A model generated the notes under the pieces. That model had not been told where the DNA came from and ran no database searches. It saw only the letters and a program-made list of their open reading frames with translations. Shown here one piece after another: positions 1 to 9,417 of a stretch of DNA of 64,000 bases; within the stretch, counting starts at the first letter, position 1, and the number at the start of each line of letters is the position of its first letter. Source of the DNA: Billgrantia gudaonensis (GTDB lineage: Bacteria; Pseudomonadota; Gammaproteobacteria; Pseudomonadales; Halomonadaceae). The stretch is from contig NZ_FNES01000010.1 in NCBI RefSeq assembly GCF_900100195.1, positions 62,001 through 126,000 on the forward strand, read 5' to 3'. A program made the translations under genes and the position numbers.

Positions 1-2301
1 ATTCAGGTGCTGGCCTCCTATCATCGTGGCAGCCCCTGGTCGGACGAACTGGTCGACCGTATCACCGAAGCCGCCGATTGGCTGGAATGGCAAGGCGGGG
101 TCAACGTCGACTATCTCGACGCACGGCGCCTCGATGAATCTGCCGCCTTCGAGCTCCATCGGCGACGGCTGGCGGGGCGCGAGGCCGTACGGCCGGCGTC
201 CCGCTTGCTGCTGATCGACGATGCTGCACTGCGCTTTTACCTGGACCATGCCCAAGCGCTGGGTGGTCCCGAACGCGTCGTCGCCATCGGCATCAACGCA
301 CCCTCCCTGCGCGAGCGCGCTATGGCGCGGGGTGTCAAGCTCATCCTCACTCAGGCGGTCGCCGAACGGTCGCTCGACTTTCTCGAGGAGCTGTTCGGCG
401 TGCCGTTGCCGCTGCTGGTGCTGGGAGACAGCACCGGCAGCGGCGAGCATCTGACTCGTGAATTCCTGGCCAGCCTGGAGGCGGCGGAAGGCGCCCATCT
501 CGCGCAGGTGCTGTGGGACTGGACGCCCGCCGACGTGGTATCGACATTGTCGGCACTGCCTGCCAGGACGCGCGTTTACCTGGTGGAAGGGCAGACCACC
601 GGCGCAGCCGACTTGCGTCCCGATGCGCGGCGCTGGCTCCACGATCTGGCCGACCGGGACGTGCGGGTGTTCTGCCATTTGCCGTATCAGGTACGGCTCG
701 GCTGCGCTGGCGGGGCCATTCTCGATACCCGTCGCTTGACGCGACTGGCGGTGGAAACGCTGGTCAGTCCGGCGTTCTCGGAATTGCCGACGGTGCAGGA
801 CGTGCGTGCCAGTCGTCGCATGCTGCACGCCAGCTTCCATGCTCAGGTGCCGGCCGACCTTCGCGAGGAGCTGGAGTGGCTCGAAGTGGAAGGCGTGATG
901 GCCAGTGCCGATACCCGACTGTCGCAACTGACCTGGGGTGGTGTGGCATTCACGGGCCTTCTGCTGCTGTTGTTGCTCATGCTGGTCGTGTCACGGCGTC
1001 GCGCCCGGCGTGCGCATCACCGCCTGGCCGTCGATCCGGCCACCGGCCTGCCCACGCGTCAGCTGCTGGAAGCCGAGTTCGACGAACTGCGTTCTGAGGG
1101 TGACGGCTGGCTGTTCGCACTGATGTCGCCTGGCCTGCGCGATTACCGCCAGCATGTGGGCCTGCCGGGCGCCCAGGCGCTGTTTCGCGAGCAACTACCT
1201 GCGTTGCGTGAGAGCCTGCCCAGGGAGTGCAGGCTCTACGTGAATGCCGACCTGGGCGTGATTGGCTTTCTCTCGGCGGATCAGGGCGAGAGCGGCGAGG
1301 TGATGGTGGACCGTTGCATGGCTCGCCTCTCCCAGGCGCCGGCTGGCCATCGGGTGAGCTGGTACGCCAGCCTGCTGCGCTTGTCGGGCATGCAGGCCGA
1401 CTTTGCGCAGTGCCGGGCCGCGCTGGACGATGGTTTGTTTCGGCTGGAGCGGCAGGGGTGGCGACAGCCGGTGATTCGCGTGGAACCCATGGAGCGCGAA
1501 GAGGCCACGCGGTTCCGTCAGTTGTCGGAAGCCTTGGAAACGCTGATCGACCATCCCGATGCCCAATGGCGACTGGTGGTTCAGCCCAAGGTGTCGCCGC
1601 TGACGGGAGAGCTGAGCGGCGCCGAGGTGCTGTTGCGCTGGCGGCATCCGGAACTGGGCGATATCGCCCCGCTCGAGTTCCTGCCCGTCGTCGAGATCCT
1701 GGGCATGGCGTCGCGCCTCGACCATTGGGTGATGACTCGTGGCCTGGACTGGCTGGCACGACACCGTGAGCGACTACCCGGGCTCACGCATCTGGCCATC
1801 AACGTCAATCTGGCCACTCTTTCCGAGCCGGCGTTCCAGGACCGGCTGACGGAGCGTCTTTCGGCCCTGGCGCTGCCTCCCTCCATGGTCGAGCTGGAGA
1901 TCACCGAGCATGCCGATTTTCGCGACCTGGACGCCATCGAGCGGGTGATGGCGCCACTGCGCGATCATGGGGTGCGCCTGGCTCTGGATGATTTCGGCAC
2001 CGGCCATACGGCCTTTCGGCTGCTGCAGCGTCTACCCTTCATGGCCGTCAAGATGGATCGCTCCCTGTTGCTTGCGGCGGGCGAGCGCGCCCAGGCCCAG
2101 GAGGCCTACGCCGCCATGGTGTACTTCGCCGAGCGACTGGGGCTATCCGTGGTCGCTGAGGGGGTCGAAAGCGATGAGCAGGCCGAGTGGCTTGCCGGGC
2201 TGGGAATCGGCGAAGTCCAAGGCTTCCGCTACGCGCGCCCGATGGAGCTGAACGATTTCATGGCCGCCTATGGCATTGCTGCCGCGCCGAATCCCGAATA
2301 G
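1..2301 (+). CDS. membrane EAL-domain c-di-GMP phosphodiesterase, 5' truncated
   Basis: The reading frame is open to the left edge (Ile-Gln-Val-Leu precede a GTG codon at position 7), so the true start lies outside the window. The first 300 or so residues form a soluble sensor region whose opening (LASYHRGSPWSDE) resembles periplasmic ABC-type sensor domains. A membrane segment lies near residues 311-331, followed by a degenerate GGDEF region without its signature and an EAL domain from about residue 500. The EAL motif reads EVL (near residue 539). The metal and catalytic residues expected of a phosphodiesterase are kept: Asn in INVNLA, Glu in LEITE, DDFGTG, VKMD, AEGVE and VQGF. Known family role: c-di-GMP hydrolysis. 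Activity despite EVL is inferred. Confidence 0.85.
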   Translation: MQVLASYHRGSPWSDELVDRITEAADWLEWQGGVNVDYLDARRLDESAAFELHRRRLAGREAVRPASRLLLIDDAALRFYLDHAQALGGPERVVAIGINAPSLRERAMARGVKLILTQAVAERSLDFLEELFGVPLPLLVLGDSTGSGEHLTREFLASLEAAEGAHLAQVLWDWTPADVVSTLSALPARTRVYLVEGQTTGAADLRPDARRWLHDLADRDVRVFCHLPYQVRLGCAGGAILDTRRLTRLAVETLVSPAFSELPTVQDVRASRRMLHASFHAQVPADLREELEWLEVEGVMASADTRLSQLTWGGVAFTGLLLLLLLMLVVSRRRARRAHHRLAVDPATGLPTRQLLEAEFDELRSEGDGWLFALMSPGLRDYRQHVGLPGAQALFREQLPALRESLPRECRLYVNADLGVIGFLSADQGESGEVMVDRCMARLSQAPAGHRVSWYASLLRLSGMQADFAQCRAALDDGLFRLERQGWRQPVIRVEPMEREEATRFRQLSEALETLIDHPDAQWRLVVQPKVSPLTGELSGAEVLLRWRHPELGDIAPLEFLPVVEILGMASRLDHWVMTRGLDWLARHRERLPGLTHLAINVNLATLSEPAFQDRLTERLSALALPPSMVELEITEHADFRDLDAIERVMAPLRDHGVRLALDDFGTGHTAFRLLQRLPFMAVKMDRSLLLAAGERAQAQEAYAAMVYFAERLGLSVVAEGVESDEQAEWLAGLGIGEVQGFRYARPMELNDFMAAYGIAAAPNPE

Positions 2302-2345
2302 CGGCCTGCTCTTCGCGCCCAGCCGTCGTCATTTCCCGAGCGGGT

Positions 2346-5048
2346 TCAACGGGCCCTCGGCCGCATGGCATGGCCCCAGGCCGCGGTGAAGGCATCGGCC
2401 GGCAGGGGTCGGTCGAAGTGATATCCCTGGGCGTGGTCGCAGCCCATTTCGGCCAGGGCGACGGCTTGTTCACGACATTCCACGCCTTCGGCCACCGTCT
2501 GCATGCCCAGGGCCTGCGCCATGGCGATGATGGTTTCCACGATGGTGCGGGCGTGATGGCTGTCGAGCATCTCGTGCACGAAGGAGATGTCGATCTTGAG
2601 GGCGTCGGCCGCGAAGCGGCGCAGGTAGGAGAGCGAGGAGTAGCCGGTGCCGAAGTCGTCGATGGCGAGGGCGTAGCCGGCGTTGCGCAGGGCTTGCGTG
2701 ATGGCGACGGCCTGCTCGGGATCGCGCATGAAGTCGCTTTCGGTCAGCTCCAGGGCAATGGCCGAGGCGGGCACTCCCTCGGCCAGGGAGGCGATGTGAC
2801 TGGCCAACTGCGGATCGGTGAACTGCTGCGCGGAGACATTGACTGACAGTCGCCCGGGCAGAGGGGTGCCGGCGCGCTGCCACTCCATCAGTTGCCGCGC
2901 GGCGGCCGTGAGAACCCAGTCGCCCAGGGCGCGAATCAGTCCGCGTTCCTCGGCCAGAGGGATGAATTCACCGGGGCTCACCCAGCCCCATTCCTCTTCG
3001 TACCAGCGGCACAGGGCCTCGGCCCCCACCAACTGCCCGTTCCGCAGGTCGATCTGAGGCTGGAAATGCAGCGTGAGGCGATGGTGCTGCAGAGCGTCGC
3101 TGAGCCGCTCGGTCATCTGCTGGCGGCGCTTCAGCTCGTGGGTCATCGAGATGTCGAACGGGCATATGCCGCTGTCCTTCTGCTTGGCGTGGTAGAGCGC
3201 GATGCTGGCCGACTTGAAGAGGTCACCGGTGGTGGTCGCGTCGTCCGGGTAGCGAGCCATGCCGATGCTGACTTCGAGGGTGAAGCGGCGGCGACCCAGT
3301 GGAACGGGATGGCCGATGGCCTCGTGCACGCGGGCCAGACTGGCGTCCAGCGTGGCATCGTCGGCATCGGGTACCAGCAGGGCGAATTCGTCGCCGGAGA
3401 GGCGCGCCAACGACTCGTGACGCGTCGCGGCACGTTGCAGCCGCCCGGCCAGCGTAGCCAGCAACTGATCGCCCACCTGGTGGCCGTGAATGTCGTTGAT
3501 TTCCTTGAAACGGCGGATGTCCAGCAGCAGCAGCCCGAGGGGAAACTGGCCCTGCTCCGCCTCCTGACGCAGGCGAGCCAGCTCCTCCATGAAGCGCACG
3601 CGATTGGGCAGGCCGGTGATGCCGTCGATGTAGGCCAGCTGATGCATGCGGCTGTGATCGCGGCGGCGTTCCAGTTCGGCTGCCGCACCCGTGGAGAGGA
3701 TGCGCAGAACCGAGGTGGCGAAAGCGTTGGCGTCCAGCGGCTGACGGTACAGCACCATGATCACGCCGATCGGCTCGCCATGGGCATTGTCCAGGCGGCG
3801 GCCGATCCACGAGCGGACCAGATCGGGGCTGCCGGGCAAGCGTATGCCGGCGTGTTCCATCGCCATGGCCTCTCGCTCGTCGAGAATTCGCGCGCAGGGC
3901 GAGTCGGGGAGAGGGAAGGAGTCGGCATCGAGCAGCCTGCCATCGATCACTGCGCTGACCGTGCTCATGGACGTGCTGCGCTGTCGGGGAGCGGTCGCCT
4001 GGCCCTCGGACGACGCATCCAGCAGGGCGATGATGCCGGCATCCGCACCGAGAATCTCGACCAGGGTGCGGATCAACTGGTGGAAGTAATCGTCGCCCAG
4101 GCGTGGGGTGATGGTCGAGGCGACCTGCATCACGGCATCCTGGACGCGCTGCGCTTCGTGCTGTTCGGTGACGTCGGTGATGAAACCTTCCAGGTACGTC
4201 ACCTCGCCATCCCCGTTGAACACGGCCTGCCCCTGCTCCCACATCCAGCGCAGGCTGCCATCGGCACGGCGCAGCCGGTAGGTCATTCGAAAGGGCGTGC
4301 GTCTGGCGATCGCTGCCTGGACCTCTTCGAAGAGCCGCTCCCGGTCATCCGGATGAATGAGCTCGGCGTAGCTGATGTGTCGATTGTCGATCAGGGATTC
4401 GATGGGGTAACCGGTCAGCGTTTCGGCACCGCGGCTGAGGATGGTCATGGTCCAGGCGTGGTCGTTCAGGCAGCGATAGGCCATGCCGGGAAGGTGATTG
4501 AGCAGGGTATCGAGGCGCCTTTCGCTCTCTCGGGCGTGTCCTTCGCTGGCCTGCAGGGCGGACTGGGCCTGCTGCCGGTCGAGTTCGGCTCCGGCCTGGG
4601 CGGCGGCGAGACGCAGAATCTCGTTGTCCAGCCCCGCCGTTGTCATGGGTCGGTTCTTGAGCACGGCCAGCAAGCCCAGGGGCGTACCGTCCACGGCGAA
4701 CAGCGGCAGTCCGAGATAGCTCTCGGCTCCCAGTTGTTGCAGCAGGGGGTCGTCGGGAAAGCGGGTCTGCACGTCATGGGGATACAGGCAGGGCGATCGT
4801 CCAACCACCGTTGCACAGGGGGTACCTGCCAGAGGGTATCGCCGATTGGTGCGGTGGGCTCCCCGGGACCACAGCGACAAGGTATGCGCCTGACCGTCAC
4901 CGTGAATCCGGGCGATCAGCACATGATCGACGTCCAGCAGACTGGCGAGCTTGGCCACCAGACCATCGAAAAAATCGGCGGCACCCCGTTCGCTCAACCC
5001 TTCGGCGAGCTGACGGAAGGCTTCCTCAGCGCTGCATCGGGCCTGCAT
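2346..5048 (-). CDS. GAF-PAS-GAF-GGDEF-EAL cyclic-di-GMP signalling protein
   Basis: A 900-residue cytoplasmic protein with no obvious membrane span. Domains in order: GAF (about 15-155), PAS with PAC (about 190-300), a second GAF (about 310-460), GGDEF (about 485-640; motif SGDEF within ARLSGDEFALL) and EAL (about 655-890; GAEALCRW, ELTES, DDFGTGYSSLSYL, AEGVE, QGYHF all present). The RxxD inhibitory site expected five residues before the GGDEF motif is absent. The EAL half looks fully active, so it may be a phosphodiesterase or a bifunctional enzyme. The start has GGAAGGGA nine bases upstream. It converges with the preceding EAL gene. The input ligand cannot be told from sequence. Confidence 0.88.
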   Translation of the reverse strand: MQARCSAEEAFRQLAEGLSERGAADFFDGLVAKLASLLDVDHVLIARIHGDGQAHTLSLWSRGAHRTNRRYPLAGTPCATVVGRSPCLYPHDVQTRFPDDPLLQQLGAESYLGLPLFAVDGTPLGLLAVLKNRPMTTAGLDNEILRLAAAQAGAELDRQQAQSALQASEGHARESERRLDTLLNHLPGMAYRCLNDHAWTMTILSRGAETLTGYPIESLIDNRHISYAELIHPDDRERLFEEVQAAIARRTPFRMTYRLRRADGSLRWMWEQGQAVFNGDGEVTYLEGFITDVTEQHEAQRVQDAVMQVASTITPRLGDDYFHQLIRTLVEILGADAGIIALLDASSEGQATAPRQRSTSMSTVSAVIDGRLLDADSFPLPDSPCARILDEREAMAMEHAGIRLPGSPDLVRSWIGRRLDNAHGEPIGVIMVLYRQPLDANAFATSVLRILSTGAAAELERRRDHSRMHQLAYIDGITGLPNRVRFMEELARLRQEAEQGQFPLGLLLLDIRRFKEINDIHGHQVGDQLLATLAGRLQRAATRHESLARLSGDEFALLVPDADDATLDASLARVHEAIGHPVPLGRRRFTLEVSIGMARYPDDATTTGDLFKSASIALYHAKQKDSGICPFDISMTHELKRRQQMTERLSDALQHHRLTLHFQPQIDLRNGQLVGAEALCRWYEEEWGWVSPGEFIPLAEERGLIRALGDWVLTAAARQLMEWQRAGTPLPGRLSVNVSAQQFTDPQLASHIASLAEGVPASAIALELTESDFMRDPEQAVAITQALRNAGYALAIDDFGTGYSSLSYLRRFAADALKIDISFVHEMLDSHHARTIVETIIAMAQALGMQTVAEGVECREQAVALAEMGCDHAQGYHFDRPLPADAFTAAWGHAMRPRAR

Positions 5049-5255
5049 TGACGATCCCTTCCATCGCGCTGCCTTGTCGTAGACATGCTCGTTCAGAGCG
5101 TAACCCCTTCAAACTGACAGGAATGCGTGCCGGGGACAATAGCTCGTGCCTGTCCGTGCCGGCGGCGCCCGAGGCGACGTTGAGCCTCGATGGCCAGTAG
5201 TGGCGCCAGGGGTGGCGTGGTAGGCTCGTCGGCGTGAGTCGCCCGCGGAGGTTCC

Positions 5256-6398
5256 ATGTCGTCTCTCGTATCCCGCGCCGCCTGGCTGGTGGTGCTGTGT
5301 CTCGCGGCCAGTGCTCCCGTGCTGGCCGATGTCTGCCCTGAGCCCGGTGAATGGCAGCGGCTCGACGACGGCAGTCGGCCGACAGCGCCCGAATTGTTCG
5401 ACGAACTGGCACGCCAGGACGTGGTGATGCTCGGGGAGCAGCACGACAACGCCGATCACCACCGCTGGCAGTTGCATACCCTGGCCGCTTTGCAGGCTCG
5501 CCGCTCCGAGCTGGTGATCGGCCTGGAGATGCTGCCCCGCGAGGCCCAGCCGGCGCTGGATGCCTGGGTGGCTGGCGAGCTCGACGAGGCCGAGTTCCTG
5601 GCCCGCAGCGAGTGGTACAGCGCCTGGGGCTACGATCCGGACCTTTACTGGCCGATTCTGCATTTCGCACGCCTGCACCGCATTCCCGTCAAGGCGATCA
5701 ACATCACGCCCGAGCTGCGCCGTCGGCTGGTGGAAGAAACCTGGAGCGCCATTCCTCTGGATGAGCGGCATCGCATTACCGTACCCGCACCGCCGGACGA
5801 AAAGTACCGCGAGACCCTGGCCCGGTTCTACGCTCAGCATCCCGCAGGCGACGGCGATGACGGCTTGGCGCGTTTCGTCACCGCCCAACTCGCCTGGGAC
5901 CGTGCCATGGCCACGGGTCTGGAAGAAGCTAGCCGCGACGGTGCTCTGGTGGTGGGGTTGATGGGCGAGGGGCATTTGCGCTTCGGGCATGGCGTGCCGC
6001 ACCAGCTCCGCGACTTGGGCGTCGAGACTCAGCAAGCGCTGCTGCCCTGGCCGGTCCGCGAAGGCGGTTGCGAGACACCGCCCGAGGGGCTGGCCCAGGC
6101 GGTGTTCGCCATTGCCGAAACGCCGGAACGGGCGTCACACCGAATGCTCGGCGTCGCGCTGGTGCCCCACGACGATGGCGTCGAGATCCATCGCATCGTC
6201 GAAGACTCGGTGGCCGAGGCGGCAGGGCTGGTCGCAGGAGACGTCATCCTGCGAGTGGCGGGTGAGCCGGTCAGCCGGCCGGCCGATGTCAGCCGTCACG
6301 TGCGTCGTCAGCCACCCGGCACCTTGCTGCCTCTCGAAGTGCGGCGCCAGGGTAGGACGCAGGAGATACTCGCGCGGTTTCCGCCACCCTCAGGGTGA
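5256..6398 (+). CDS. ChaN-family (DUF399) protein with C-terminal PDZ domain
   Basis: A 380-residue exported protein. An N-terminal signal peptide ends near LADVCPE (residues 1-25). The ChaN/DUF399 domain covers about 45-260, with the family motif VMLGEQHDNADHHRWQ carrying the Glu and His residues typical of the fold. ChaN of Campylobacter is a haem-binding lipoprotein linked to iron uptake; that role is not proven here, and there is no lipobox. Residues about 285-370 look like a PDZ domain (LGVALVPHDDGVEIHRIVEDSVAEAAGLVAGDVIL), suggesting peptide or protein binding. GGAGG precedes the ATG. It is divergent from the GGDEF-EAL gene. Confidence 0.78.
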   Translation: MSSLVSRAAWLVVLCLAASAPVLADVCPEPGEWQRLDDGSRPTAPELFDELARQDVVMLGEQHDNADHHRWQLHTLAALQARRSELVIGLEMLPREAQPALDAWVAGELDEAEFLARSEWYSAWGYDPDLYWPILHFARLHRIPVKAINITPELRRRLVEETWSAIPLDERHRITVPAPPDEKYRETLARFYAQHPAGDGDDGLARFVTAQLAWDRAMATGLEEASRDGALVVGLMGEGHLRFGHGVPHQLRDLGVETQQALLPWPVREGGCETPPEGLAQAVFAIAETPERASHRMLGVALVPHDDGVEIHRIVEDSVAEAAGLVAGDVILRVAGEPVSRPADVSRHVRRQPPGTLLPLEVRRQGRTQEILARFPPPSG

Positions 6399-6446
6399 TG
6401 GCCGCGTGCACCGCGCTCGCTTTCCCTCTCGTCGGATCAGTGAATT

Positions 6447-6474
6447 CGTCACGCCATCCATTGCTGGCGTGACG
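6447..6474. repeat. 10-bp inverted repeat downstream of the ChaN gene
   Basis: CGTCACGCCA and its exact complement TGGCGTGACG are separated by 8 bases, in the 102-base gap between the ChaN-like gene and the next gene. No T-run follows, so it is either a weak terminator or mRNA-end hairpin, or an operator just upstream of the following gene. Confidence 0.5.
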
Positions 6475-6500
6475 GTCGGTCGAACTTCAGGAGTGATACC

Positions 6501-6905
6501 TTGGCCATTTCCCGTTTCAGCGACCTTCTCGAAGAGGCTCGTCGCCAGCCCGAACCGCAGCGCCTGCTGTTCGTTTTCACCCGTGCCGAACTGCCCGACC
6601 ACCCCACCGAAGCACAGCGACGCCGCTTCGAGCGGGGCGAAGGCGGGGTGCTGACCCCAGTGCTGTGCGTCGACAAGGCGCCCGAGGAGCTCAGCGACAT
6701 GGCGGGGCTGTTGACCGAGTCCCGCCGGACCGGCGTCGACTGGGACATCGTCTTCGTGGGGGCCTTGGCCGGACACGGCCATGAGGCGCCCAGCGACGAA
6801 CAGGTGGAGGCGCAGCTCGAACGCATGGTGGAATCGCTGAAGATGGGCAGCGTCGAAGCGTTCCTGGCGCTGGACCGGCAGGGCGAGGCCGTGCGTCTCG
6901 GCTGA
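6501..6905 (+). CDS. conserved hypothetical protein
   Basis: A 134-residue soluble acidic protein starting at TTG with AGGAG seven bases upstream; no ATG in frame fits better. I recall near-identical family members in Pseudomonas and Halomonas genomes labelled 'ribonucleotide reductase subunit alpha', but nothing visible supports that: no glycyl-radical, cysteine-pair or ATP-cone motif. Features seen are a [13 protein letters not shown] segment, a conserved [14 protein letters not shown] stretch, and a C-terminal helix ending in [18 protein letters not shown]. It lies between the ChaN-like gene and ahpC, separated from ahpC by an OxyR-like site. Function unknown. Confidence 0.7.
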   Translation: MAISRFSDLLEEARRQPEPQRLLFVFTRAELPDHPTEAQRRRFERGEGGVLTPVLCVDKAPEELSDMAGLLTESRRTGVDWDIVFVGALAGHGHEAPSDEQVEAQLERMVESLKMGSVEAFLALDRQGEAVRLG

Positions 6906-6921
6906 TGCCCGATCGTCGTCC

Positions 6922-6958
6922 ATAGGGTTGAATTATCAAGCCGATGACACCATTCAAT
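6922..6958 (+). promoter_or_regulatory. OxyR-type binding site upstream of ahpC
   Basis: Four tetrads at exact 7-base spacing (ATAG, TTAT, ATGA, CAAT) match the OxyR consensus ATAG-N7-CTAT-N7-ATAG-N7-CTAT at 12 of 16 positions. The site ends 80 bases before the ahpC start. A weak sigma-70-like pair (TTTACG near 6958, GATACC near 6980) follows, as expected for an OxyR-activated promoter overlapping the site. OxyR control of ahpC is well established in gammaproteobacteria; binding here is inferred. Confidence 0.65.
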
Positions 6959-7038
6959 TTACGCTATCAGAGCGTACGGGATACCATGCGCTTGAATTTC
7001 CGACACCTTCATACCAAAGTCGTAAGGAGCAGCATCGA

Positions 7039-7602
7039 ATGTCCCTGCTGAACACCGAAGTCAAACCGTTCAAGGCCACTGCCTACTACAACGGCGAATT
7101 CGTCGAAGTGACCGAGGAGAACCTGAAGGGCCAGTGGAGCATCTTCTTCTTCTACCCGGCCGACTTCACCTTCGTTTGCCCCACCGAGCTGGGTGACCTG
7201 CAGGACAACTACGAGGAATTCAAGAAGCTGGGCGTCGAGATCTACAGCGTCTCCACCGATACCCACTTCACCCACAAGGCCTGGCATGACAGCTCCGAAA
7301 CCATCGGCAAGCTGACCTACCCGATGCTGGCCGACCCGACCCACGCCATCTCGCGCAATTTCGAGGTGCTGATCGAGGAAGACGGCATTGCCGAGCGTGG
7401 CACCTTCGTGGTCGACCCGGACGGCAAGATCCAGATCGTCGAACTGAACGCCGGCAACATCGGTCGCAACGCCGAGGAGCTGCTGCGCAAGGTCAAGGCC
7501 GCCCAGTACGTGCGTGCCAACCCGAACGAAGTCTGCCCGGCCAAGTGGGAAGAAGGCGAAGAGACTCTGTCCCCGTCTCTGGACCTGGTCGGCAAGATCT
7601 GA
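7039..7602 (+). CDS. ahpC: alkyl hydroperoxide reductase subunit C (2-Cys peroxiredoxin)
   Basis: The 187-residue peroxidase of the AhpCF system reduces H2O2, organic peroxides and peroxynitrite in the cytosol. The peroxidatic cysteine is Cys47 (FTFVCPTE) and the resolving cysteine Cys166 (NEVCPAKW), matching E. coli AhpC in position and total length. The frame is open further upstream, but ATG 7039 follows AAGGAG by 8 bases and gives the family N-terminus [11 protein letters not shown]. An OxyR-like site lies upstream and a strong terminator follows the gene, so it can be transcribed alone at a higher level than ahpF. Confidence 0.97.
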   Translation: MSLLNTEVKPFKATAYYNGEFVEVTEENLKGQWSIFFFYPADFTFVCPTELGDLQDNYEEFKKLGVEIYSVSTDTHFTHKAWHDSSETIGKLTYPMLADPTHAISRNFEVLIEEDGIAERGTFVVDPDGKIQIVELNAGNIGRNAEELLRKVKAAQYVRANPNEVCPAKWEEGEETLSPSLDLVGKI

Positions 7603-7649
7603 TTGGCCCCTCTCCCTCGCGAGGGATCCCCCTGACCTCGAGGGAGTCG

Positions 7650-7679
7650 CGCCCGGGCGTATCGCGCCCGGGCGTTTTT
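7650..7679 (+). terminator. rho-independent terminator after ahpC
   Basis: Two copies of the self-complementary CGCCCGGGCG form a 10-bp stem with a 5-base loop, followed by TTTTT. Confidence 0.92.
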
Positions 7680-7773
7680 CGACACGGCGTCACTCGCTTC
7701 GCACGGCATAGCAACCGTGAGCCTGTGGTCAGTTGCGCCTTTTTATATTAGCCATATGTGAAGGATCGCTGTC

Positions 7774-9330
7774 ATGTTGGACGACAATCTGAAAGCACAG
7801 CTCAAAGCTTACCTGCAGAAGGTCACTCAGCCGTTCGAGATCGTCGCGTCCCTCGATGACGGCGACAAGTCGCAGGAGCTCTTCAAACTGCTCACCGAGA
7901 TCACCGAGCTCTGTGACAAGATCGCTCTCAAGACCGACGGTGACGATGCGCGCACGCCGTCGTTCGCTCTCAACCGCCCGGGCGAGGATACCGGCTTGAC
8001 CTTCGCCGGCATTCCCATGGGCCACGAATTCACCTCGCTGGTGCTGGCGTTGCTGCAGGTAGGCGGCCATCCGCCCAAGGCCAGCGACGATGTCATCGAG
8101 CAGATAAAGGCGCTGGATGCCGATCTGCATTTCGAGACCTACTTCTCGCTTTCCTGCCAGAACTGCCCCGACGTGGTGCAGGCACTCAACCTGATGGCGA
8201 TCCTCAATCCGCGGATTCGCCACGTGGCCATCGATGGCGCGCTCTTCCAGGCTGAAGTGGAGCAGCGCGAGATCATGTCGGTGCCCAGCGTCTACCTCAA
8301 CGGCGAGCCCTTCGATCAGGGCCGCATGAGCCTCGAGCAGATCCTTGCCAAGGTGGACACCGGCGCCGCCGAGCGCGAGGCCGCCAAGCTCAGCGAGAAG
8401 CCGGCCTTCGACACCCTGATGATCGGTGGCGGTCCGGCTGGCGCCGCGGCGGCGGTCTATGCGGCGCGCAAGGGCATTCGCACCGGCGTGGTGGCCGAGC
8501 GGTTCGGTGGCCAGGTGCTCGACACCCTGGCCATCGAGAATCTCGTTTCCGTGCCCCACACCGAGGGGCCCAAGCTGGCCGCGGCACTGGAGGAGCACGT
8601 CAAGGAGTACGAGGTCGACATCATGAACCTGCAGCGTGCGGTGGAGCTGGTACCGGCCAGCCAACCGGGCGGCGAGCACGAGGTGCGCTTCGAGTCCGGC
8701 GCCACGCTGAAGAGTCGCACCCTGGTGTTGGCCACCGGCGCCCGCTGGCGCGAGATGAACGTGCCCGGCGAGGCCGAGTACCGCAACAAGGGCGTGGCCT
8801 ACTGCCCGCACTGCGACGGCCCGCTGTTCAAGGGCAAGCGCGTGGCGGTGATCGGTGGCGGCAACTCCGGCGTCGAGGCGGCCATCGACCTGGCCGGCCT
8901 GGTGGCCGAGGTGACCTTGATCGAGTTCATGGACGAGCTTCGGGCCGACGACGTGCTGCAGAAGAAGCTCGCCAGCCTGCCCAACGTGAAGATCATCAAA
9001 GGCGCTCGGACCACCGAGGTGAACGGCGACGGTACCCGCGTCAATGGCTTGACCTTTGAAGAGCGGGCCAGTGGCGAGCTGCGCCACCTGGAGCTGGAAG
9101 GCGTCTTCGTGCAGATCGGCCTGGTGCCCAACACCGAGTGGCTGAAGAACTCGCCCATCGAGCTCTCCGAGCGCGGCGAGATCGTCACCGATGAACGCGG
9201 CATGACCAGCGTGCCGGGCATCTTCGCCGCCGGCGACGTGACCACCGTGCCCTACAAGCAGATCGTCATCGCCATGGGCGAGGGCTCGCGGGCCGCGCTC
9301 GGCGCTTTCGATTACCTGATCCGCAGCTGA
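7774..9330 (+). CDS. ahpF: alkyl hydroperoxide reductase subunit F
   Basis: A 518-residue flavoprotein that passes electrons from NADH to AhpC. The N-terminal double thioredoxin fold (1-195) carries the Cys128-Cys131 pair (SCQNCPDV). The thioredoxin-reductase-like part has the FAD motif ([12 protein letters not shown], about residues 211-222), the Cys344-Cys347 pair (YCPHCDGP) and the NAD motif [12 protein letters not shown]. Length and cysteine positions match E. coli AhpF. It follows the ahpC terminator by about 95 bases, so it depends on read-through or its own promoter. A TATATT element at 7744-7749 could be a -10 box, but no good -35 precedes it. Confidence 0.96.
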   Translation: MLDDNLKAQLKAYLQKVTQPFEIVASLDDGDKSQELFKLLTEITELCDKIALKTDGDDARTPSFALNRPGEDTGLTFAGIPMGHEFTSLVLALLQVGGHPPKASDDVIEQIKALDADLHFETYFSLSCQNCPDVVQALNLMAILNPRIRHVAIDGALFQAEVEQREIMSVPSVYLNGEPFDQGRMSLEQILAKVDTGAAEREAAKLSEKPAFDTLMIGGGPAGAAAAVYAARKGIRTGVVAERFGGQVLDTLAIENLVSVPHTEGPKLAAALEEHVKEYEVDIMNLQRAVELVPASQPGGEHEVRFESGATLKSRTLVLATGARWREMNVPGEAEYRNKGVAYCPHCDGPLFKGKRVAVIGGGNSGVEAAIDLAGLVAEVTLIEFMDELRADDVLQKKLASLPNVKIIKGARTTEVNGDGTRVNGLTFEERASGELRHLELEGVFVQIGLVPNTEWLKNSPIELSERGEIVTDERGMTSVPGIFAAGDVTTVPYKQIVIAMGEGSRAALGAFDYLIRS

Positions 9331-9417
9331 CCTGGGCGGCCTCCTCGAGGCCTTCCGCTTCCCGATTCACGCTCCCGCCGGTCTCGCCGGCGTGGGCGTC
9401 GTGAACATGACGCTCAC

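Noticed and set aside
2892-5051. 719-residue plus-strand open frame opposite the GGDEF-EAL gene
   Set aside because: Antisense shadow of a GC-rich gene: no ribosome site, low-complexity Gly/Gln/His-rich product without recognisable domains, while the other strand encodes five clear domains.
7680-7773. A second OxyR site before ahpF
   Set aside because: An ATAG tetrad is present at about 7708, but the other three tetrads at N7 spacing do not match.
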